Positions 35,791-43,497 of a stretch of 64,000 bases of DNA are shown in pieces (position 1 is the first letter of the stretch; each line of letters opens with the position of its first letter). The DNA is taken from assembly GCA_913056235.1 (NCBI GenBank), contig CAJXMW010000007.1:62001-126000 (forward strand). Direction: 5' to 3'. The notes beneath the pieces are model-generated. The model had not been told where the DNA came from. It did no database searches and saw only the letters and a list, made by a program, of their open reading frames with translations. Origin of the DNA: an uncultured Fodinibius sp. Lineage in GTDB: Bacteria > Bacteroidota > Rhodothermia > Balneolales > Balneolaceae. The position numbers and the translations under genes were made by a program.

Positions 35791-36792
35791 ATGAAGTTCA
35801 GTGACCTGCCTAAAATTGAGTTGCATTTGCACCTGGATTGTTCCCTCAGCTATGATGTGGTGCAGAAACTCAATCCAGATATTTCAAAAGAGCAATACCA
35901 CCAAGAGTTTGTTGCAGCGGGCAAATGCCAAGACCTGGCCGATTATATCAGCCGGTCGTTAAGCGCTATCGAGCTGATGCAGACTAAAAAAGCGCTGCGG
36001 CTGGTAGTTGAGGATCTCTTTGCTCAGCTGCAGGCCGATAACGTGATTTATGCCGAGCTCCGTTTTGCGCCACTGGAGCATATCAAGCAGGAGCTCAGTG
36101 CCAAAGAGGTCGTACAGGTTGTTAATGATGCGGTGGATGAACAGGTTGAGGCTACTGGTATCGAAGCGGGTATAATCCTTTGTACGTTGCGTCATTATTC
36201 CAGGGAGCAGAGCATGCAGACGGTGAAGCTGGTAGAACAGTTTGCCGGCCAGCGTGTTGTTGGATTTGATATTGCGGCTGATGAGGCGGGCTTTCCAACT
36301 GATAATCACGTAGCAGCTTTTGAGTATGCTAATGAACACGGCCTAAATTGCACCGCTCATGCCGGCGAAGCCTGTGGGGCCGAAAGTGTTTGGGAGACGC
36401 TCGAGAAATTCAAGCCGTCACGTATCGGGCATGGGGTACGCAGTGAGGAAGACCAAGAGTTGATTGAGCATCTGAAGGCTCGGGATATTCACCTTGAGGT
36501 TTGTCCTACCAGCAACGTACAAACCAACGTGTTTGAAGCTATTACCGATCACAATCTGGATCGACTCTACAACCAGAATGTATCGATGAGTATTAATACT
36601 GATGGACGTACTATCTCTGATGTTATGCTTGAGGAAGAGTACCAAACGCTGACTGATATTTTTCATTGGGATAAAGAAAAATTACTGACGTGTAATATAG
36701 AGGCTGTTAAACACGCATTTACTGATTCGGAGGTAAAAGCTGAGCTACGACAACAGCTAAAGAAAGGATTTGCAGCAGAAAGTGAATTGTAA
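35791..36792 (+). CDS. add: adenosine deaminase
   Basis: A 333-residue amidohydrolase that turns adenosine into inosine. Zinc ligands in ELHLHLDCS (about 10-18), catalytic region in HAGEACGAESVW (about 190-201), GHGVRSEED, and the final Asp in SINTDGRT (about 270). In many homologues the last motif reads NTDDP; here it is NTDGR, with the essential first Asp kept. Length is normal. No signal peptide, cytoplasmic. It is divergent from the ABC-F gene and faces the small membrane gene at 36816. Together with deoB at 3927 it implies active nucleoside salvage. Confidence 0.93.
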   Translation: MKFSDLPKIELHLHLDCSLSYDVVQKLNPDISKEQYHQEFVAAGKCQDLADYISRSLSAIELMQTKKALRLVVEDLFAQLQADNVIYAELRFAPLEHIKQELSAKEVVQVVNDAVDEQVEATGIEAGIILCTLRHYSREQSMQTVKLVEQFAGQRVVGFDIAADEAGFPTDNHVAAFEYANEHGLNCTAHAGEACGAESVWETLEKFKPSRIGHGVRSEEDQELIEHLKARDIHLEVCPTSNVQTNVFEAITDHNLDRLYNQNVSMSINTDGRTISDVMLEEEYQTLTDIFHWDKEKLLTCNIEAVKHAFTDSEVKAELRQQLKKGFAAESEL

Positions 36793-36815
36793 ATTAGCTG
36801 ACGATCGGACAGGCA

Positions 36816-37013
36816 TTAAGCTTTGAAGGTTGCTGCATCCAGTGTTGACCACAGGTGAATAATCCAGCCCATCCAGATAATCCAGAGTACAGTGGCCATT
36901 ACAAATTGAAAGGCTGCTTTTAGAAGGCGTCCCTGTAGGAGTTGACCCAGTCCCGGAATGAAAAAACTTGCCAGTGCCGCAATCACATTTCCCGCTGATC
37001 CTTGTCCGCTCAT
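36816..37013 (-). CDS. small two-helix membrane protein
   Basis: A 65-residue protein with two hydrophobic segments: VIAALASFFIPGLGQLLQG (about 10-28) and FQFVMATVLWIIWMGWIIHLW (about 35-55). The PGLGQLLQG turn is typical of a common small bacterial membrane-protein family near the TM2-domain group. The end (DAATFKA) is polar. Function unknown. It converges with adenosine deaminase, with 23 bases between stops. Confidence 0.7.
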   Translation of the reverse strand: MSGQGSAGNVIAALASFFIPGLGQLLQGRLLKAAFQFVMATVLWIIWMGWIIHLWSTLDAATFKA

Positions 37014-37223
37014 ATGAGTTGTTTTTTTGTTGGCTTTGAAACCATTCTACGATCTTAACGAAGAAAAGTTTAATCCCTGCATTGTATTTATGGTTATTTT
37101 GTAGTCAGTTAAAACTTAATTATGCTAAGAAGCTGATAGGTTGACAAATGTTCAGTTATTTCATTTACAATCTTTCAGATAACATTGGGCGCTCTGACTG
37201 CTCAGCAATCTAAATGATCATAC

Positions 37224-38222
37224 ATGTCGTACGAATTACCTCCCGCACCAAATAATGACAAAGGAGACCAGCGTCAAGTGGGGCTGGAGCTCGAATTTGC
37301 GGGAGTAGAGATCGAGCAAGCTGCTAAAATTATTCAATCGTTATACCACGGTCAGATTGAGAAGGAGCACCGCTATCACTACGAAATACTGGGGACTAAG
37401 CTTGGTCATTTTCGTGTGGAACTGGATGCGCGGATTCTCAGGAAAATGGCCAAGCAAAATATCTTTGGTCAGTTGGGGATTGACATGGATGAAGAGTCGA
37501 TCCGTAAATCGATAGAGGATGTGGTTGACAAGTTGGCTATGGCGGTAGTACCACTGGAAATTGTGATGCCACCAGTACCAATAAACCAGCTTCACCGGCT
37601 GGAAGAGCTGCGCGCAGAATTGCAGAAAAACAGGGCTAAGGGTACCCACACTTCGCTGGTGCACGCTTTCGGGATGCATCTGAATGTGGAGTCACCAAGT
37701 TTGGAAACTAAAACCTTGGTCAATTATCTGCGCGCTTTCATTGTGCTTTATCCGTGGCTGTTGGAGACCCTGGATATTGATATTTCTCGACGTATTTCGC
37801 CCTTTGTGGATCCATTTCCGAACGACTATGCACAAAAGATTCTACCACCTGATTATAATCCCGATCGGGATCAGTTTATTCGGGATTATCTTGAGTCAAA
37901 TCCTACGCGAAACAGGCCAGTGGATATGATGCCTATTTTTGGCATGCTGAACCAAGAGCTGATCCAGCCGGCGATGGAGGGCGAAAAAAACGATCCCCGT
38001 CCGACCTTTCACTACCGACTTCCCAACAGCCGTATCAACGACCCTGAGTGGCGTTTTGAGGATGAATGGAATCACTGGTTGCCGGTGGAGAAGTTGGTCG
38101 CCGATGATGAAATGTTGGATAAGTTAAGCCGGTTATATTTGGTGCGTAAAGAACAAACGGTAATTTCATTCCGAAAGGAATGGGCATCAACGGTAGCAAT
38201 ATTTCTTGATCTCGATGAGTAG
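37224..38222 (+). CDS. Amidoligase_2-family COOH-NH2 ligase
   Basis: A 332-residue cytoplasmic enzyme of the glutamine-synthetase-like amidoligase family. The N-terminal strand VGLELEFAGVEIEQA (about 20-34) carries the metal-binding Glu pattern, and GHFRVELDA (about 71-79) continues the sheet. Conserved AFGMHLNVE (about 149-157), RPVDMMPIFG and FHYRLPNSRIND occur in the second half. Such enzymes use ATP to form peptide or amide bonds on small molecules or proteins. Its stop overlaps the next gene, a glutamine amidotransferase, by 8 bases; this pairing is a known but little studied context for the family. Product unknown. Confidence 0.85.
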   Translation: MSYELPPAPNNDKGDQRQVGLELEFAGVEIEQAAKIIQSLYHGQIEKEHRYHYEILGTKLGHFRVELDARILRKMAKQNIFGQLGIDMDEESIRKSIEDVVDKLAMAVVPLEIVMPPVPINQLHRLEELRAELQKNRAKGTHTSLVHAFGMHLNVESPSLETKTLVNYLRAFIVLYPWLLETLDIDISRRISPFVDPFPNDYAQKILPPDYNPDRDQFIRDYLESNPTRNRPVDMMPIFGMLNQELIQPAMEGEKNDPRPTFHYRLPNSRINDPEWRFEDEWNHWLPVEKLVADDEMLDKLSRLYLVRKEQTVISFRKEWASTVAIFLDLDE

Positions 38223-39021
38223 TAAGCGACCCAATATTGGTGTTACAGGTCCCGACAAGGGAGGCACAGCTGCTTGGTGGTTTACCAAATTTGCGCTGTT
38301 ATTACACGGTGCACATCCCATTCGTATCCGTCCAAAAGATGGGATCCCCGAGGCCGATATTCATGGACTGGTAATCGGGGGCGGTGCCGATATAAACCCC
38401 AGGCGGTACGGGCATTCCGAGGTAGAAGATCTGCTTTCCGAAGATCAGGAAGTATCTGGAGTCCGCAAGTTTTTCATCAGACTGGCCACAATTTTCTTTT
38501 TCCCGTTGATCTATTTCATCCGAAAACTTTTTTCGATCTCATCTCCCGGCATCGACAAAAGACGCGATGAGCTTGAGTTTGAGTTACTGGAGCAGGCTTT
38601 TGAAAAAGGGATTCCAGTGTTGGGTATTTGTCGCGGAGCACAGCTCATTAATATTCAGCAAGGGGGGACCCTGCACAGCGATATCAGCGGATATTACACC
38701 GAGGTGCCACGCGTCAACAGTGTATGGCCCAAAAAGAAAGTATGTCTGGCAAAGCAGGGAATGCTATATGAGCTTTTGAAGTCTCAATATCTCTGGGTGA
38801 ACGCCATGCACCATCAGGCCGTGGATACGCTCGGAGAAGGATTGCAGGTGGTAGCACGCGAAGAAAACGGCATTGTGCAGGCCATTGAGCATACGGGCCG
38901 TGATTTTGTGCTGGGCGTGCAGTGGCATCCTGAATACATGCCCCAGATTCCACTGCAGCGTCGCATTTTTAAAGCATTGGTGCAGCAGGCAGAGGAATTT
39001 AACGTTCAATATAGCCAATAA
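38215..39021 (+). CDS. class I glutamine amidotransferase (peptidase C26-like)
   Basis: A 268-residue enzyme. The nucleophile Cys is in GICRGAQLINI (about residue 139), and the His/Glu pair in GVQWHPEYM (about 237-245). ADINPRRYG (about 58-66) is typical of the gamma-glutamyl-GABA hydrolase/C26 subgroup. A hydrophobic stretch (about 90-110, ATIFFFPLIYFIRKLF) interrupts the N-terminal half and is unusual for this class; it may touch the membrane or the partner enzyme. Start ATG 38215 overlaps the amidoligase stop by 8 bases; a TTG at 38206 is less likely. It could trim or remodel the amide made by the amidoligase (inference). Confidence 0.85.
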   Translation: MSSKRPNIGVTGPDKGGTAAWWFTKFALLLHGAHPIRIRPKDGIPEADIHGLVIGGGADINPRRYGHSEVEDLLSEDQEVSGVRKFFIRLATIFFFPLIYFIRKLFSISSPGIDKRRDELEFELLEQAFEKGIPVLGICRGAQLINIQQGGTLHSDISGYYTEVPRVNSVWPKKKVCLAKQGMLYELLKSQYLWVNAMHHQAVDTLGEGLQVVAREENGIVQAIEHTGRDFVLGVQWHPEYMPQIPLQRRIFKALVQQAEEFNVQYSQ

Positions 39022-39023
39022 AA

Positions 39024-39051
39024 GTAGGGGTTTGCTGTAACAAACCCCTAC
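39024..39051. terminator. hairpin between convergent genes
   Basis: An 11-bp perfect stem (GTAGGGGTTTG with CAAACCCCTAC) and 6-base loop begins 3 bases after the amidotransferase stop. There is no strong T-tract, so it could act on both strands weakly. Confidence 0.6.
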
Positions 39052-39080
39052 AGAATAGATGGCTAAAAACTGACTGAGTG

Positions 39081-39401
39081 TTAGGTATCCATTTTATAGT
39101 CCACAAAATGGCGTTCTTTAATCACCGAATTGATAAATTTTACCGCTTTCTTGTGGTGATCATTGCGGGTGTACATGGTATAGTCCAGCTCAGTCTCAAA
39201 ATCCGATATTAAAACAACATCGTAGGGAGAGCCTGCCTCTTCGTCATCATCAGAAATGTTAATCCCGACTTCTACATTTTTTATTTCATCGATATTTACT
39301 TTCAGGCCCTCCAGAATAAGTTTCATCTTTTCCGCATTTTTCTGTTTGGAAGCGCCTTCGGCTTCATCTTTAAGTTTCCACATAACTACGTGACGAATCA
39401 T
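39081..39401 (-). CDS. Dabb (stress-responsive A/B barrel) protein
   Basis: A 106-residue ferredoxin-like alpha+beta barrel protein. The start MIRHVVMWKLKDEA and the end with HHKKAVKFINSVIKERHFVDY are the Dabb hallmarks, including the conserved His near residue 81. It usually forms a dimeric barrel; some members are enzymes in aromatic-polyketide-like pathways, others are stress-induced with unknown activity. Cytoplasmic. It lies downstream of the HU genes on the same strand with 76 bases between. Confidence 0.88.
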   Translation of the reverse strand: MIRHVVMWKLKDEAEGASKQKNAEKMKLILEGLKVNIDEIKNVEVGINISDDDEEAGSPYDVVLISDFETELDYTMYTRNDHHKKAVKFINSVIKERHFVDYKMDT

Positions 39402-39477
39402 AAATAGTCTCCTGTTAATATGCTTTTATTACGAGTTTCTATGCTAAAATTTTGAGAAATTGTATTTGTGCTGATCC

Positions 39478-40926
39478 TTATCGAGCCCGATTTGCGTAGG
39501 CCAGATCTGCTTTGTCAATTTCGACATCAGCAATGCTGCGGATGTCATTATGGTAAAGTTTGGCTCCCCAAAGGTGGTTTTTTGCCTTCGAAGAGTTTTG
39601 TCCTTTATACCATTGATATGTTGCGATAAAACCTTTGGCTACCCCAACAGAATCAGCGGCATTAAGATTGTTTTGGGGGCCCGAAGGCAAGGGTACCGAC
39701 AAAGAATTGCCGGCAAGAATTTTATCGGGATTCTGAAGCGCATCATTTTTCCCGTAAATCCAGGGCCAGAGTCGTGGATTACCATAGTTGTCTTCGGCCA
39801 AACTCCAAAGAGTTTGCCCCTTTTCGATGGTTTGATTTACTGCGTCAGGTTTCTGGTCGGTTGATGAATTAGCAGCTGATTGGTTGGCCGTATTGGTCGC
39901 TTGCTGCTTATTTTGCTGTGTTTTTTGAGATTGTCCTTCCTGCTGATCCTGATTTTGGTCTTGATTGGATACGGCTGTGCTCTGCTGATTGTTATCCGCA
40001 GTCGCATCTGCTTGTTGTGAGACGGCACTCGTTTCATTTACTGCCATCTGTTGTGATGTGTCCGGCCCATTGGAAAATAGGCTGAAATACCATGCTCCGC
40101 CCACTAGCACCAACAAAATAAATACAGCTGCAATAAAGATGGGCAAAGAGTTGGCTTGTTTACCATCTTCTTTTGTAGACCCAATAGCGGGAGCCAGAGA
40201 TTCTTCTTTCCCATCCAAAGTGGTCGTTTTTTCTTCTTCGGATGGGGCAAAGCGAGATTCCTCTTCTGTTGTTTCAGGTTGCTCTTCTTCGTTAGAGTCT
40301 TTAGCTACAGTCTGTTCTTCTTCAGTGACTTCATCGGGCTGTTCATCAGTCGCTTGTTCTTCCTGCGGTTCATTTTCTGTCCCCAAAAATTCATTAAGCT
40401 CATCATCAATTTTATCCTCGTCGCCCGGTGTTTCCTCACCATCAAACTCTACGATGTCTCCGTTGTCATTCTCTTCTTCGGCCTCGTCCTCAGAGGATGC
40501 TTCTTGCTCATCGTTTATAGAATCTTTCGAAGTGGGGGGACCCGTGGGAATAAAATCATCTTGCCCACTTTTTTCTTCAGTGGGTACCACTTCTTCGTCT
40601 GTATCTTCTTCAATAAGCTCCGGCTCAAGGTGAGCATAGGGAGCATTCACTAGTTCGCGCAGATCCTTGTATGGTTTGAATACAATCTTATTGTGGGCCG
40701 GGATCGTAATTTTTTCTTCGGTCTGTGGGTTGTATCCTTCCCGTTCATCCACACGTTTGAGCTTAAATTTGCCAAAGCCGGCGATATTGACGGTACCATC
40801 TTGTTCAAGGCCACCGTTGACTACATCCGCAAAATCTTTTAGAAAATCGTGTGTAAACTGTTTTGATCGATCGGTCTCCTCCGCGATCGACTCAATCAGT
40901 TCTCCGAATGTGACTTTCTCACTCAT
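39478..40926 (-). CDS. HU-type DNA-binding protein fused to membrane anchor and LysM domain
   Basis: A 482-residue fusion. Residues 1-95 are an HU/IHF domain (VTFGELIESIAEE, then GFGKFKLKRVDEREGYNP and ITIPAHNKIVFKPYKDLR, the DNA-binding arm). A very acidic linker follows (about 100-255), then one membrane helix (about 257-280, LPIFIAAVFILLVLVGGAWY) and a Gln/Asn-rich stretch (about 290-355). A LysM domain (about 363-412, EKGQTLWSLAEDNYGNPRLW and ILAGNSLSVPLP) and a short tail complete it. With HU inside and LysM outside, it could bridge the nucleoid to peptidoglycan. Related HU fusions to wall-binding domains have been noted in Bacteroidota. Start ATG 40926 overlaps the upstream HU gene by 8 bases. 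Confidence 0.9.
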   Translation of the reverse strand: MSEKVTFGELIESIAEETDRSKQFTHDFLKDFADVVNGGLEQDGTVNIAGFGKFKLKRVDEREGYNPQTEEKITIPAHNKIVFKPYKDLRELVNAPYAHLEPELIEEDTDEEVVPTEEKSGQDDFIPTGPPTSKDSINDEQEASSEDEAEEENDNGDIVEFDGEETPGDEDKIDDELNEFLGTENEPQEEQATDEQPDEVTEEEQTVAKDSNEEEQPETTEEESRFAPSEEEKTTTLDGKEESLAPAIGSTKEDGKQANSLPIFIAAVFILLVLVGGAWYFSLFSNGPDTSQQMAVNETSAVSQQADATADNNQQSTAVSNQDQNQDQQEGQSQKTQQNKQQATNTANQSAANSSTDQKPDAVNQTIEKGQTLWSLAEDNYGNPRLWPWIYGKNDALQNPDKILAGNSLSVPLPSGPQNNLNAADSVGVAKGFIATYQWYKGQNSSKAKNHLWGAKLYHNDIRSIADVEIDKADLAYANRAR

Positions 40927-41212
40927 CGTTTGCCCCCAATTGTTTTAGATCTTCTTTCAGGCTTTTGCTTGGACTATAGTCAACCGTCCGTTTCGGTGGC
41001 AATTTCATGTACTGCTCGTAATGTGGATTGTACGATTCACGCTCGTCTCGCGTGCTACTGCCAAACGTACCGAGCTCTGGGATGGTAAACGTTTTGCCAT
41101 TGGCAAGGCTATCGCTGAACGTTTCTACAATAGTGTCCAGCAGACGGCGTGTTTCCGCCTTGCTCATATCCCAGTTATCTGCAAGTTTTGCCACCAAATC
41201 GCTCGTATTCAT
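40919..41212 (-). CDS. HU/IHF-family DNA-binding protein
   Basis: A 97-residue HU-like protein: N-terminal helices (NTSDLVAKLADNWDMSKAE), then the turn FTIPELGTFGSSTRDERESY and an arm region ending PPKRTVDYSPSKSLKED. The arm lacks the usual R-N-P tip motif of HU and has HYEQYMKLPPK instead, so DNA contacts may differ. It overlaps the HU-LysM gene by 8 bases, so the two are translationally linked and may form a heterodimer (inference). Start ATG 41212; the 233-base upstream gap, shared with the divergent aconitase gene, should hold the promoters. Confidence 0.9.
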   Translation of the reverse strand: MNTSDLVAKLADNWDMSKAETRRLLDTIVETFSDSLANGKTFTIPELGTFGSSTRDERESYNPHYEQYMKLPPKRTVDYSPSKSLKEDLKQLGANDE

Positions 41213-41445
41213 GGTAAAATCGTCAGGATTTGTAAATAAACATCACACTTACTATTAATTAAGAAAAAAATATTTAAAAACTAAGGGCCTATTTGCTCCT
41301 ATTGCTTAGAATATTTATAAATAGTTATTTCTTGTGCATTTACTTGAAGTATAGGCTGTTTGACTAGTATTTTATGAAACGATTTCTGACCAGTTAAACT
41401 TTAGGTAAACAACAATATAGCGGAAACCAAAACTGAATATTATTT

Positions 41446-43416
41446 ATGAGTCGACCACTTAACGTAACTGAAAAACTTATCAAAAGTCATCTTGTAGATG
41501 GTGAGATGAAACCGGGCACTGAGATTGGTCTGAAAATTGATCAGACCCTGACACAGGATGCTACCGGTACGATGGTAATGCTGGAGCTTGAAGCCATGGA
41601 ACTGGATGAAGCACAAACTGAACTTTCCTGCCAGTATGTTGATCACAACCTGATCCAGACGGACTTTAAAAACCCGGATGATCACGTATTTTTAAAATCA
41701 GCAGCGGAACGGTTTGGCATGTGGTATAGCCGTCCCGGTAATGGAGTAAGTCATCCAATTGAAACAGAACGTTTTGCAATTCCCGGAAAAACACTGGCCG
41801 GATCAGACAGCCATACGCCTGCGGCCGGATGTATGGGCATGCTTGCTATTGGTTCTGGCGGGCTCGATGTCGCTTTTGCGATTGCCGGTGAACCGCTTTA
41901 CATAAAAATGCCGAAAGTGCTGGGCGTTGAACTCAAAGGGGAGCTACCTGACTGGACCAGCGCTAAAGATGTTGTACTCGAAATGCTGCGTCGTTACGAT
42001 GTTGACGGAGCTACCGGTTACGTTATTGAATATTTCGGCGAAGGACTTAAAAATCTCTCCACCATGGATCGCCACGTAATTGCGAACATGGGCACTGAGA
42101 TGGGAGCTACAAGCACCGTATTTCCAGCCGATGGTGAGGTCCGTCGTTTTATGGAATCTCAAGAGCGCGGTAATGAATTTGTAGAACTAAAAGCCGATGA
42201 AGGCGCTGAGTATGACAAGTACGAAGAGCTTATCCTCGATGATGTTGAACCACTGATTGCATTGCCCAGCAGCCCGGGTAATGTTGTTCCTGTCCGTGAA
42301 GTTGAAGGGCAAGATATTTATCAGTCTTATGTTGGTTCTTCCGCTAACCCGGGATACCGTGATTTCTGGATTTGTTCTGAGATTGTGAAAGATAAAACGG
42401 TTAATGACAATGTTTCTTGGGATATTAACCCCACCTCACGACAGATCATCGAGAATATGGTCAAAAACAACGTGATGTTTAACCTCGTGCAGTCCGGTGC
42501 ACGAATCCACCAGGCCGGATGTAACGGATGCATTGGAATGGGGCAGGCGCCAGCATCAGGACAAAACAGCCTGCGTACCGTTCCTCGAAACTTCCCCGAC
42601 CGATCAGGAACGCCCGAGGACTCCGTTTTCCTCGTAAGTCCTGAAACAGCAGCAGCTTCTGCTCTTACGGGCAAGATTACCGATCCGCGTGATCTCGAGG
42701 ATCTATATAACATGGAATATCCGAAGTTTGAGCATCCGCAAGAAATTCACATCAACACTGAGATGCTTACGCCACCGAAACCAAAAGAAGAACGTGGCGA
42801 AATCAAGAAAGGGCCCAATATTTCTACCATGCCCGACTTTGATGAGCTTGAAGACTTTGTAGATGTACCTGTTCTCTTGAAGATGGGAGACGATATTTCT
42901 ACGGATGAAATTCTGCGGGCTGGTGCTGAAGTGCTACCGTATCGCAGTAACATTCCGGAGATCAGTAAGTTTACCCTCGATGTGGTTGATGCAAACTTCC
43001 ACGATCGTGCCATGGAAGCCAAAGAAGAGCATGGCGGACACGTTGTGATTGCCGGCGAAAACTACGCGCAGGGATCCAGTCGTGAACATGCCGCTATTGC
43101 GCCTCGTTATCTCGGAATGCGTGCGGTAATTGCCAAAAGCTATGCGCGTATTGGTTGGCAAAACCTGATCAACTTTGGTATTCCTCCGCTGGAGTTTGAG
43201 CACGATGCTGATTACGAAGATATCGATCAAGGTGATATGCTGGCTGTTAACGACATCCGAAGTGCTATTGAAAATGGCAATGAGATTGTCATCCACAATA
43301 AAACGAAGGATAAGAAGTATACTGTTAAGCACACCTTCAGTGAGCGGCAGAAAGAAGCTGTTCTGTACGGTGGTGTGATTAATCGCTTTAAAGCGAGAAA
43401 AAATGGATCCAGCTAA
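41446..43416 (+). CDS. acn: aconitate hydratase, short Aquifex-like type
   Basis: A 656-residue aconitase that interconverts citrate and isocitrate in the TCA cycle. Substrate motifs AGSDSHTPAAG (about 125-135), HQAGCNGCIGMG (Cys359 and Cys362 of the 4Fe-4S cluster), QGSSREHAAIAPRYLG (catalytic Ser) and SYARIGWQNLINFG are clear. The third cluster Cys, in the GSC motif of most aconitases, appears as Ser299 (VGSSANPGYRD). This may be normal for its subfamily or may alter the cluster. It is shorter than AcnA (about 890). With the fused 2-oxoglutarate enzyme at the left edge it supports an oxidative TCA cycle. Strong terminator downstream. Confidence 0.92.
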   Translation: MSRPLNVTEKLIKSHLVDGEMKPGTEIGLKIDQTLTQDATGTMVMLELEAMELDEAQTELSCQYVDHNLIQTDFKNPDDHVFLKSAAERFGMWYSRPGNGVSHPIETERFAIPGKTLAGSDSHTPAAGCMGMLAIGSGGLDVAFAIAGEPLYIKMPKVLGVELKGELPDWTSAKDVVLEMLRRYDVDGATGYVIEYFGEGLKNLSTMDRHVIANMGTEMGATSTVFPADGEVRRFMESQERGNEFVELKADEGAEYDKYEELILDDVEPLIALPSSPGNVVPVREVEGQDIYQSYVGSSANPGYRDFWICSEIVKDKTVNDNVSWDINPTSRQIIENMVKNNVMFNLVQSGARIHQAGCNGCIGMGQAPASGQNSLRTVPRNFPDRSGTPEDSVFLVSPETAAASALTGKITDPRDLEDLYNMEYPKFEHPQEIHINTEMLTPPKPKEERGEIKKGPNISTMPDFDELEDFVDVPVLLKMGDDISTDEILRAGAEVLPYRSNIPEISKFTLDVVDANFHDRAMEAKEEHGGHVVIAGENYAQGSSREHAAIAPRYLGMRAVIAKSYARIGWQNLINFGIPPLEFEHDADYEDIDQGDMLAVNDIRSAIENGNEIVIHNKTKDKKYTVKHTFSERQKEAVLYGGVINRFKARKNGSS

Positions 43417-43436
43417 GCGGATCTGACGGATAAAGT

Positions 43437-43470
43437 AAAAGCCCCGGTTTTCACCGGGGCTTTTTTATTT
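43437..43470 (+). terminator. terminator of the aconitase gene
   Basis: An 11-bp stem (AAAAGCCCCGG with CCGGGGCTTTT), 6-base loop and T-tract start 21 bases after the stop. The A-rich left flank allows it to serve the convergent gene as well. Confidence 0.93.
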
Positions 43471-43497
43471 TAAGCCGTGTTTTAATCTTATCTTGCG

